Assembly (NCBI GenBank): GCA_016928075.1
Contig: JAFGLJ010000028.1
Coordinates: 1-64,000 of the forward strand
Direction of reading: 5' to 3'
Origin: Bacteroidales bacterium
GTDB lineage: Bacteria > Bacteroidota > Bacteroidia > Bacteroidales > VadinHA17
DNA length: 64,000 nt
Part shown: positions 16,589 through 24,419 of the stretch, piece by piece
How positions within the stretch are numbered: the first letter of the stretch is position 1
Layout: each line of letters opens with the position of its first letter
The notes under the pieces: generated by a model
The model's input: only the letters and a program-made list of their open reading frames with translations
Databases searched by the model: none
Told to the model about the DNA's origin: nothing
Made by a program: the position numbers and the translations under genes

Positions 16589-18931
16589 TTATTCTTGTGG
16601 TAAGTTATTAATTGTCAGATCATAGTCTTCGAGCAATGCGAGGGGTCCCGTATAGGATTTTGTCTTATTTCCTTTTGCATCAATATTTTCCTGTACACCC
16701 ACCCTGGCTGCTTTTTGTTCTAAAAACCGGAAATCAACAAGTATTTCAAAGAGCTCGTCCCACCTCTCTGCCCTGGCGAGGTGGAAAGGGAGTTCGCTCA
16801 GCGCCCGCGAGGATCCCAGCCAGGTTTTCTTTCGCATGTTCTTCTCCGGGTCTCTTTCCGTATCTGCCTGGTTAAGAAGATAATCTGCCAGCACCTGCTG
16901 GTACGACTGTTCATTCTTATCCAGGTATTTGTTTTTTGAAACTTCGCCAAGCTCACGGTGAAAGAAGGTGAGCAAAGTAGTGCTTTCGTGATTTCTTTCG
17001 GAAAGATAGGGTTCAAGGTCAAAGTACAATCGTGCCCAGACAGCCACAGGCAGTCTCCTTTCCGGTGGTTCGTGTTTAACCTTTTCCAGGAATTTATCAA
17101 AAAACGTCTTATCGGAAGACAGTACTTCAAGCAACTCATCCTCGGCCAGACCATTCATTTCACGGGTGGCTGCTATATATCCAAAGCATCGTGCCACAAG
17201 AAGTTCACCATGTTCCTGTTCCAGCCTCTTAAGTAGATTGTTACGGATAATTCCCTCTGTACCGGAGGCAAGGCTTACTTCCCCTGTATACGATTTCCAT
17301 AGTCGGGCTTCTTCGAAGGCAAGTTTAAGGTAAAGGGGCCATCCGCAGGCGGAAAACTTATCAAGAACCTCCTTCTTTTGAAAATCCTGCAGCTTCCTGC
17401 CGGTGTCTTTCAGCCATCTGTCGAGCAACAGTTCTCCTTCTGATATACTCATGGGCTCAAGGTTATATATACTATCCTGGGGTATTCTGTTTCTGATGGC
17501 AACCAGGTATTCGCCGGGCCTGGTGCTTACAACCATTTTGACATTATCGGGTAACTCAGCAGGCAGCCAGTTAAGGCTACCGGCATTATATGCTGTTGAA
17601 AGCTGATCTATGGAGTCAAGAAATAGAACCAGGGGTTTATCCCCGGTAGCCAGGGCGAGCCGTCCCGGAAACTCCTGCACGAGGTCTTCATAGCTTGTCG
17701 GTATATCTTCATCCGCACCATAGGCACGGGATATCTGGCGGCAAAGATCTTCCAGCAGGGACCGGACTATGGATGAATTAGGTGTTGCCCCTATAAATCG
17801 GGATATAATCTCTGCCCGGCCGTTTTCTGCCCTGACCTGCTTCAGTGCGAAAGCCAGCAAGGCTGATTTACCCGAGCCTCCTTCACCATATATGCATATT
17901 GGGTGATTGCTACCCCCTGAAATATATCCGTTTATTGTTTCCAAGGCAGAGCTTCGGCCAACGAAAACCCTTGCCCTTTCTTCACCAAAACGTACGTGAT
18001 CCTCTATTTCTTTTTCCAGGTACGGTTTGGCTTTGATCTGTTCTATTTCGCTAAGAATAACCTTCTCCAGTGATGAATAAACATCCCTGCAAAGATCATT
18101 AATATGATTCTTTGTTATTCCGTCTTCTGTCCACCTCGCTTTATATTTGAAGATATTTCCGGAAAGATCTTCCTCGAGCTGGTTCTTTAATTTATCCAGC
18201 TTCTCTCTTGATAGTTCGTCTGGTTTTCCGTCATCTTCCAGGTCAACAAAATTTTTATCCACGGGTAGCACTCCTTCGAATTCCCTGAAAAAGCAAAAGA
18301 CATGTTCCCGGGCATCATTTATACTAAGAGCGCCCTTATATATTTCCTGTTCAGTAGCCGAAGCAAGATATTTAAGTCTTTTATCCTGTGTGATGGATAA
18401 CTTTGCCTCGGCTTTATCCAGTATATTGCGCATGTTCCTTTCAACTTTATTTTCCCAGATATTAAAATCCACAAATTCGCCCGTACGTGGCTGAAGGTCA
18501 TGCACCGGGACAGTAATGTTGTCTGTCTCGAAAACAGCATTATCGTCTCGCCTGTACCAGGTTTCAAGAAGTTTTCTTTCATCCAGGTCAGGTGTGTGGT
18601 TGAGGATCTGCTCAAATTCGTCTGCCGGTATCTTTTCCGGCAGTGGCTGCCACCCGTAGCGGTTGCCCAGGAGCAATAAAAAGTTTGGCCTTGGTGAGGT
18701 ATGCTGGCACCTTTTCAATTCATCAAGGCATATTTCCATCGTTCTCTGGTCAATGCCGGCCTCTTCGCCTATTCCCCAGCGCAGGTCAATGGCCTGAAAC
18801 TGACAGTCGTTATCCCTGCATAATTTCTTCAATGCAGGAAAAACTTCTTTTTGGAGTGCGTTTCTCTCTTCCTGGAGGTCGGTAAATGTTGAGCTGATAA
18901 ATATGCGGAATGTCTTGCCTGTATGCGCCAT
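16589..18931 (-). CDS. DUF4062-STAND (NACHT-like) P-loop NTPase
   Basis: A 780-aa signalling NTPase. Residues 8-105 are a DUF4062 domain (FRIFISSTFTDLQEERNALQ, IDLRWGIGEEAG, LLLLGNRYGW). The NTPase domain follows: Walker A GEGGSGKSA near residues 347-356, Walker B LVLFLDSIDQL near 435, and a sensor-like VVSTRPGEY near 478. The C-terminal third is helical and ends with ELPFHLARAERWDELFEIL and ALLEDYDL, the region that precedes WD40 repeats in eukaryotic DUF4062-NACHT-WD40 proteins such as NWD1. Here the chain stops at that point and WD40 propellers are encoded separately downstream. STAND NTPases are ATP-driven sensors that oligomerise on ligand binding. A role in defence or stress sensing is plausible; the trigger and output are not known. 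Confidence 0.87.
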   Translation of the reverse strand: MAHTGKTFRIFISSTFTDLQEERNALQKEVFPALKKLCRDNDCQFQAIDLRWGIGEEAGIDQRTMEICLDELKRCQHTSPRPNFLLLLGNRYGWQPLPEKIPADEFEQILNHTPDLDERKLLETWYRRDDNAVFETDNITVPVHDLQPRTGEFVDFNIWENKVERNMRNILDKAEAKLSITQDKRLKYLASATEQEIYKGALSINDAREHVFCFFREFEGVLPVDKNFVDLEDDGKPDELSREKLDKLKNQLEEDLSGNIFKYKARWTEDGITKNHINDLCRDVYSSLEKVILSEIEQIKAKPYLEKEIEDHVRFGEERARVFVGRSSALETINGYISGGSNHPICIYGEGGSGKSALLAFALKQVRAENGRAEIISRFIGATPNSSIVRSLLEDLCRQISRAYGADEDIPTSYEDLVQEFPGRLALATGDKPLVLFLDSIDQLSTAYNAGSLNWLPAELPDNVKMVVSTRPGEYLVAIRNRIPQDSIYNLEPMSISEGELLLDRWLKDTGRKLQDFQKKEVLDKFSACGWPLYLKLAFEEARLWKSYTGEVSLASGTEGIIRNNLLKRLEQEHGELLVARCFGYIAATREMNGLAEDELLEVLSSDKTFFDKFLEKVKHEPPERRLPVAVWARLYFDLEPYLSERNHESTTLLTFFHRELGEVSKNKYLDKNEQSYQQVLADYLLNQADTERDPEKNMRKKTWLGSSRALSELPFHLARAERWDELFEILVDFRFLEQKAARVGVQENIDAKGNKTKSYTGPLALLEDYDLTINNLPQE

Positions 18932-18956
18932 GGTAAATTATTGATATGTTTCTTAT

Positions 18957-19094
18957 TTAGTATAGGCTGTTAATTGCAGGTATGACCTTATCTTTTCTTC
19001 CATTGGAACCGCATAAACGCAGGTTGTACAGGTTTCCACCTGTATCACCACAGCAAAACCTGAAATCAGTCGGGCTAAACACCACCACTTTGTG
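18957..19094 (-). pseudogene. Remnant of a third WD40 gene (last blade)
   Basis: Read on the minus strand, these 45 codons encode VVVFSPTDFRFCCGDTGGNL followed by YNLRLCGS and a stop. This matches the last blade of the WD40-HEAT protein (RICCGDTGGNIYILDLYGF) and of the other WD40 protein (VLGDSGGNVYILELIG). The remnant begins inside, and one frame off from, the final codons of the YbjN-like membrane gene and has no start of its own. It is best explained by deletion of most of a third WD40 gene that once lay between the membrane-protein gene and the STAND gene. Confidence 0.78.
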
Positions 19095-19977
19095 CTTTCA
19101 TCCATGCACTTCTTCTTTTTTCATCGTCATGTGTTTCTTCCAGGCTGATACGCGGTAATAATATTGCCGCTATGAACCGACCCAGGAACAACCCGCCGAT
19201 GTATCCAATGAGAGCCGCAAGCCACCATATCTCCCACAATTCATAGGTTCCCAAAAGCAGGGCAACACCAACAACCGGATGAAGGGCAAAGAATATAAAG
19301 CGTTTGATTTTGTGAGGATCGGTGATAAGATCGGGGATAGCCCTTGCCACAATAAACTGTGTCCATAGGAAAACAAAAATGGCCAGTGCCCAGGAGGTTG
19401 TTCTGGTATAAGTATATATACCTGCTGCGATTGCAGATGCAAGCCCCAATAATGAAAAAATAGTCCTTAATTTTTGAACACCCTGCCTGTTATCACTTCG
19501 CGGCCTGCTTAAAGTAAATGGATTCATTGCATTAAGGTATTGACCCCAGGTACCAGCTTTAGGGCTGTACATCACTACGCCTTTAGTGTCAAAGTCTTTA
19601 GCCAGGATATTGATGTATCTGCCAGATACTGTGGCAACAGTATTAATAGCCCTTTGTAACTCTTCGTAATCAAGGTTCACAAGAGGTCTTTTTATTTGAA
19701 GATCAATTGTGCCAACTCTTTCATTGATGGCAAAAGCAGCGTCCTGGGTATCGGTAAGATTAAGAGTAAGCAGCTTTCTGAAAAGAGGCAATAAATTCTG
19801 TTCGGGTAAACTGATCACTGGTGAAGAAACCAGGAGAAGGTCTTTTTTGGGAACAGCAACCACGGCCACAGGTATGTTGCCCTGTTTAAGCATAGCCTTA
19901 TTGTTTTTATCAAGGCTGATATTATACATCTTTTTCAGGAACTTGTTCAGGTTATCAATATTCTTTTTTTCTGACAT
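19075..19977 (-). CDS. YbjN/CesT-like domain protein with four membrane helices
   Basis: A 300-aa protein. Residues 1-135 have the alternating pattern of YbjN/CesT-type (type III chaperone-like) domains: LLLVSSPVISLPEQNLLPLF, then DAAFAINERVGTIDLQIKR, and YEELQRAINTVATVSGRY. Residues about 168-275 hold four membrane helices (IFSLLGLASAIAAGIYTYT, ALAIFVFLWTQFIVARAI, FIFFALHPVVGVALLLGTY, WWLAALIGYIGGLFLGRFIA). The cytoplasmic tail ends SAWMKAQSGGV, and its last codons overlap a WD40 remnant in another frame, so the original C terminus may have been replaced. It lies 29 bp after the Clp-like gene. It may recruit the cluster proteins to the membrane. Domain naming is by pattern only. Confidence 0.65.
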   Translation of the reverse strand: MSEKKNIDNLNKFLKKMYNISLDKNNKAMLKQGNIPVAVVAVPKKDLLLVSSPVISLPEQNLLPLFRKLLTLNLTDTQDAAFAINERVGTIDLQIKRPLVNLDYEELQRAINTVATVSGRYINILAKDFDTKGVVMYSPKAGTWGQYLNAMNPFTLSRPRSDNRQGVQKLRTIFSLLGLASAIAAGIYTYTRTTSWALAIFVFLWTQFIVARAIPDLITDPHKIKRFIFFALHPVVGVALLLGTYELWEIWWLAALIGYIGGLFLGRFIAAILLPRISLEETHDDEKRRSAWMKAQSGGV

Positions 19978-20006
19978 TTTTTATCTCTTATATTTATATT
20001 AGTTAT

Positions 20007-22610
20007 TTATTTAAGATCTCTACCACATTTCCAGCACCATCTGTTCGAAGAAGGATTAACGGCACCGCATCCCTTGCACTTTTTGGATTCTAATGTTTCT
20101 TTGCTTTTGTCCGGTTCGGATTTACTATCCAGCAAATTCTGCAGTATTTCATCAGGAGCAGCTGTTTTTCCGGGTCCTTCTTTTTTAGGTAACGGATCTT
20201 TTTTTTCTCTCTCGTCTTCCTCTATTACTTTTTCATCATCTTTCTTAACATCCTGTTTGACAACACGTTTTGCTTTAAATGTAATTACTCCATCCGACAA
20301 TCCAAGTTTTATTATATCATGCTCTGAAATTTGCCCCCTGATTATTTCATTTGCCAGGGGGTCCACCACCAGGTTTTCAATTGTCCTTCTCAGTGGCCGA
20401 GCTCCCATTGTCGGGTCATAACGGGCATTCACCAAAAAATCAATCACTTCCTTATCAGCTTCAACCTTAACTTTCAGCTTTGATAACATAATGGAGGCAA
20501 TTTTTTTCAGATCCTCTTTTTTGAGTGGATTGAAAATAACAGTTTCATCGATGCGGTTCATGAATTCGGGACTGAGCTTTATTCTCAATTGTTTTTCAAT
20601 ATCGCCACGTATGTCAGTAATTGTAAGTCCCTTCTCTTTCTCTTCCGATGTTTTGAAACCCATCCCGAAAGCGCTGCGCTCGTTTATTTTCTGTGAACCT
20701 ATATTGGAAGTCATAATAACAACGGTATTCCTGAAGTTCACCGGCCTGCCCAGTCCGTCTGTAAGGCGGCCTTCCTCAAGGATCTGAAGCATTATCCGGA
20801 GTACTTCGGGGTGAGCTTTTTCAATCTCATCAAAAAGGACGACCGAGTAGGGTTGCTTCTTAACTGCCTCGGTTAACTGACCACCCAGTTCTGAGTCAAC
20901 ATATCCATGAGGAGAACCTATCAGGCGGGAGATAGTATGTTTCTCATAAAATTCCGACATATCGATCTGGGTTATACGGTCTTCATCGTCAAACAGTATT
21001 CCTGCAAGGGTTTTGGCCAGCTCGGTCTTACCTACTCCTGTCGGACCAAGAAAAAGAAAGGAGCCTATTGGTCTTTTAGGGTTGCCAAGTCCGGAGCGTG
21101 ACTTCCTGATAGATCTGGCAATGGCGGATATGCCCTGTTCCTGACCGACAATTTTCTTTCTCATAAGTTCTTCCAGGGCAAGCAGTTTAACGCTCTCTTT
21201 TTCAGTTAGCTTACCGGAAGGAATTCCGGTCCATTCGGAAACAACGCGTGCTACGTCCTCATAGGAAATTAAGATTGATTTTGGAGTTTCCTGTGTTCGT
21301 GTTTTATCTGAGAAAAGGTCACGTTTCTCTTCCTTTGTAAGCTGTCCGAGGTCACGTACTCCGTAATATAGTCTCAGTTTCTTCTGGGAGCAGGCCTGGT
21401 CGATGAGGTCAATGGCCTTGTCTGGCAGGCGCCTGTCTCCAATGTACCTGGAAGATAGTTCCACAGCTGCTTCAACTGCTTCGTCCAGTATTTTAACATT
21501 GTGAAATTCCTCATATTTAGGTCTCAGGCCCCACAATATATCAAGCGTTTCATCCGTGGTAGGCTCACCGACAAAGACCGGTTGAAATCGCCGTACCATA
21601 GCCTGGTCTTTCTCAATATGTTTTCTGTATTCTTCGTTTGTAGTTGCTCCAATACACTTGAGGCGACCGCGGCTGAGTGCCGGTTTCAAAATATCAGCTG
21701 CACCCATAGCTCCTCCCCGTGCAGCCATTAAGGTGTGTATCTCATCGATAAAGAGGATGAGGTCAGGGTTTCCCTCAGCTTCTTTAATAATCTCATTCAG
21801 CTTTTTTTCAAACTCACCGAGGAACATGGTGCCGGAAGCAAACACTGATACCATTTCTATACTCCGAAGCCTTTTTCCCTCCAGGTCAGGCGGAACCTTT
21901 TTTGATACCATAACCTGCGCAAGGCCTTCCACAATAGCTGTTTTACCTACTCCTGCATCACCTACAATGATACAGTTATTCTTTCGTCTTCCTGTAAGGA
22001 TCTTTATTATTTCAAGAATAGTATCTTCGCGTCCAATTATCGGATCAAGCTTACCCTGCTCGGCATCAGCGGTAAGGTCGCGTCCCAGTTTTTTAAGCAA
22101 GCCTGATGACTTATCTATCCCTGGTTGCTCAACCGTTTTTCTTTCTCCATAAAATTTATTCGGCCATTCTCCCTTGCGCATCATCTCACGCAGGCCGTGG
22201 GATAATTTTGTAGGATCAGCTCCAAGGCTCCTGATGACTTTAAACAGTCCGCTTAAATCATTATCAAGGATGCCCAACAGTATATGTGGAGCCTCAACTT
22301 TATCCTGGCCCAGGCTGGCTGCCTCCCTTTGAGCTACCTCCAGGCTTTTTCTTACCTCCAGGGAGAGAAAAATTTGAACGCCGATTTTACCGCCCCCGGC
22401 TGAAAGCATTTTCCATATCTTATCACGCAGATTATTAATATCAAGGCCGACTTTTTGAAACTGTATTTGAATATGAACATCTTTCAGTTCAACCACACCA
22501 AGGAAAAGATGCCCTGTCTCCATATTCACAAAGCGCAACTGGCGGGTAATCTGTTCAGCAAAAGTTAATGCGAGTTTACCTGACTCACCAAGTTTATCGA
22601 TGCTTATCAT
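20007..22610 (-). CDS. ClpC/ClpA-like double AAA+ ATPase with C-terminal zinc ribbon
   Basis: An 867-aa Clp/Hsp100 unfoldase. Residues 1-145 are a double Clp N motif (HLFLGVVELK; APHILLGILD). NBD1 has Walker A GDAGVGKT near 217 and Walker B LILFIDEIH near 288; NBD2 has Walker A GPTGVGKT near 527 and VVLFDEIEKAHPE near 593. There is no long ClpB-type middle domain. After NBD2 Walker B, in the place of the ClpP-docking loop of ClpA/ClpC, the sequence reads AFGMGFKTSEE, so ClpP binding is possible. An acidic-basic linker and a zinc ribbon (CKGCG ... CWKCGRDLK) end the chain; the ribbon closely matches the end of the WD40-HEAT protein. It is the first gene of the cluster. A type VI ClpV role is unlikely, since no secretion genes are present. 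Confidence 0.9.
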   Translation of the reverse strand: MISIDKLGESGKLALTFAEQITRQLRFVNMETGHLFLGVVELKDVHIQIQFQKVGLDINNLRDKIWKMLSAGGGKIGVQIFLSLEVRKSLEVAQREAASLGQDKVEAPHILLGILDNDLSGLFKVIRSLGADPTKLSHGLREMMRKGEWPNKFYGERKTVEQPGIDKSSGLLKKLGRDLTADAEQGKLDPIIGREDTILEIIKILTGRRKNNCIIVGDAGVGKTAIVEGLAQVMVSKKVPPDLEGKRLRSIEMVSVFASGTMFLGEFEKKLNEIIKEAEGNPDLILFIDEIHTLMAARGGAMGAADILKPALSRGRLKCIGATTNEEYRKHIEKDQAMVRRFQPVFVGEPTTDETLDILWGLRPKYEEFHNVKILDEAVEAAVELSSRYIGDRRLPDKAIDLIDQACSQKKLRLYYGVRDLGQLTKEEKRDLFSDKTRTQETPKSILISYEDVARVVSEWTGIPSGKLTEKESVKLLALEELMRKKIVGQEQGISAIARSIRKSRSGLGNPKRPIGSFLFLGPTGVGKTELAKTLAGILFDDEDRITQIDMSEFYEKHTISRLIGSPHGYVDSELGGQLTEAVKKQPYSVVLFDEIEKAHPEVLRIMLQILEEGRLTDGLGRPVNFRNTVVIMTSNIGSQKINERSAFGMGFKTSEEKEKGLTITDIRGDIEKQLRIKLSPEFMNRIDETVIFNPLKKEDLKKIASIMLSKLKVKVEADKEVIDFLVNARYDPTMGARPLRRTIENLVVDPLANEIIRGQISEHDIIKLGLSDGVITFKAKRVVKQDVKKDDEKVIEEDEREKKDPLPKKEGPGKTAAPDEILQNLLDSKSEPDKSKETLESKKCKGCGAVNPSSNRWCWKCGRDLK

Positions 22611-22995
22611 AGTTTTTCGATTAAATTAGATCAATATTCTGGTTGGATTCACTTTTTAATGGATATAGCCTACTCCTAAGTGTATTTAAGTTAACGGAAG
22701 GTACTTCGTCCGTTTATATTCATGTCGATGTTCATATTTTAATTATTTTCTGTTAATGCGACTTTCAGTTTTCAAAATCATAAATTCTCTGAGAAGACCA
22801 AAACCGTCTATGCAAAATAATTTGCGTCATCCCATTTTCAGTCCTGGCAAATAGCATTGTGCTGGTATTTTTTTTGACGGGCTAAAATCTTAATTAACGT
22901 AAAAACATCCCAGCAAACTAAGTTAGATAAATGAGTTTGAAATACAAATAAAACTTCAAGGTTACACAACATGTGCATTACCTGATAATTTATGT
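22611..22995. other. Gene-free stretch upstream of the cluster
   Basis: 385 bp between the Clp-like gene and the isoprenoid-synthase-like gene. It should contain the promoter of the minus-strand cluster, but I find no full match to the Bacteroidota consensus (CAAAnnTA with a CAAA partner on this strand). No remnant reading frame or strong hairpin was seen. Confidence 0.5.
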
Positions 22996-23991
22996 TTAAA
23001 TATTCTTCAGATAATACCGGAAAAGTCTCAGGTGGTTGTATTTCTTTTCCATGTCGCAGATAAGGTTTTCCCTGGGGGGGGATGGGATGTCAAAAACACC
23101 GCCTGACTGTGCTTCCTGTTTTTGTAGATGATCGAGGCAGACAAGTCCGCGGGATGAGACCAGTGAAACGAATCGCAAAAATCTTTTCCTGTTTCCGGAT
23201 GGATAGTCCACCTGTTTTACCATAGTGAAAACATCATACATCAATGATAAATATGCAGCCCTGAGGTTGCTGATCCTTGTTTCTTTTGTGGCCAGCGTGC
23301 ATATACTATCCCGGTGATCCTTGTATATGTCGAAAATATCGTTCTCGAGCTGGCCCAGTCCTCCCAGGTGATATAGCATCCGGCGTTCGTTCTCACTTAC
23401 CTGTTCCGGGAAGGCACACCTGTAGAACAGGAGGGAGCTGCCTCCCTTTTCCATGGTGATATACCTGATTTCTTCTTTGCTAATACCTGGGTCCTTCTGC
23501 CTTTTACTCAAAACCTGTGCATCGAAAACCCTGTTTAAATGTTCCTTTACACGGAGTGGATCTCCACTGTTGAGGACTTTCACGTAAAAACGAATGAATA
23601 ATTTTTCATGGGAGTTTCTTGTGATTTGCTCCCCCGCGTTGTTCACCAGTTCCTTTATATGGCTTTCTTCAGTATTCTTCTCGTCAAAAAAATCATCGAA
23701 CAGTCCCGTAAGTGCCCCCATGTAGGTAAGCCGGTACCTTTCGTTTTCCGTCATTTTCTTTCCCCTTAGCAAACAATAGCCTTCCCCCAGAACTGCAGGA
23801 ACGGCTGATCCATAGTATGTGAAGATCTTTTTGAAGTCTTTTTCAGTCAATGTGTTATCAATATCCTTTTTTATCTCGAGGATATCAACAGCAATGGTTT
23901 TTTTAATGAATTCCTGCTGTTTCTTTAAGTTTGTTCGAAACTGACTTATCAGAACCGGCAGAGTAAATATTTTTTCAACTGACATAAACAT
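22996..23991 (-). CDS. Class I isoprenoid synthase-like protein
   Basis: A 331-aa, all-alpha soluble protein with two acidic motifs placed as in class I isoprenoid synthases: DDFFDE at residues 99-104 (first Asp-rich motif) and NDIFDIYKD at residues 217-225, preceded by GQLE. The spacing of about 115 residues fits terpene cyclases and squalene/phytoene-synthase relatives, in which such motifs bind magnesium-diphosphate. Upstream, YGSAVPAVLGEGYCLL resembles the helix before the first motif. Substrate and product are unknown, and no prenyl-diphosphate or cytochrome genes are nearby. The start could be ATG 23991 or 23985. It may share a message with the downstream DUF3795 gene region, although it lies 26 bp after that gene's end. 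Confidence 0.65.
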   Translation of the reverse strand: MFMSVEKIFTLPVLISQFRTNLKKQQEFIKKTIAVDILEIKKDIDNTLTEKDFKKIFTYYGSAVPAVLGEGYCLLRGKKMTENERYRLTYMGALTGLFDDFFDEKNTEESHIKELVNNAGEQITRNSHEKLFIRFYVKVLNSGDPLRVKEHLNRVFDAQVLSKRQKDPGISKEEIRYITMEKGGSSLLFYRCAFPEQVSENERRMLYHLGGLGQLENDIFDIYKDHRDSICTLATKETRISNLRAAYLSLMYDVFTMVKQVDYPSGNRKRFLRFVSLVSSRGLVCLDHLQKQEAQSGGVFDIPSPPRENLICDMEKKYNHLRLFRYYLKNI

Positions 23992-24017
23992 TGGAAGATC
24001 TTATTGATCTGATACAG

Positions 24018-24377
24018 TTATGAGTGGTTCCTGATTTGTTCAAGCCTTTTCTTTGCATCCTGGTCAAGAGAGAAATTATTACTGAGTATCTCGCAGGGGT
24101 AATCGTCACAATATGCACAACTATCAATTCTTTTCTGCCCGGCACATTTCCTAATTTCACATTTCAAACAACCGGGAAATATCCGTTCATTACCAGCGCG
24201 ACATCCATCACAATCCGTAATATCTCCAGGTTTTATATTCATTCCGTACAGATCGGAGCACTCCTCTGCAATAGATTCTTTCATAGCTTGTTTACGGGAT
24301 TCATCCTCCTCCAGTGTTACCAGGTAAATAGGACAGGTATCGCACCTCAAACCGCAATATGCTATCATATCTGCCAT
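24018..24377 (-). CDS. DUF3795 cysteine-rich protein
   Basis: A 119-aa protein of the DUF3795 family: MIAYCGLRCDTCPIY at the start and three further cysteine groups (DCDGC, GCLKCEIRKC, CAYCDDYPC). Thirteen cysteines in 119 residues indicate bound zinc or an iron-sulfur cluster. The function of the family is unknown. Translation may begin at residue 4, whose sequence is the family's usual start. It is transcribed in the same direction as the isoprenoid-synthase-like gene, which starts 26 bp downstream. Confidence 0.8.
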   Translation of the reverse strand: MADMIAYCGLRCDTCPIYLVTLEEDESRKQAMKESIAEECSDLYGMNIKPGDITDCDGCRAGNERIFPGCLKCEIRKCAGQKRIDSCAYCDDYPCEILSNNFSLDQDAKKRLEQIRNHS

Positions 24378-24419
24378 TATTGTTTATAATTAATAAAAGT
24401 TATGCTCCCTGTTGATAAT

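Noticed and set aside
20007-22610. ClpV of a type VI secretion system
   Set aside because: No Hcp, VgrG, sheath or baseplate genes nearby, and the C-terminal zinc ribbon is foreign to ClpV.
22996-23991. Squalene or phytoene synthase
   Set aside because: The Asp-rich motifs are similar in position but the YR..D context around both motifs of those enzymes is missing.
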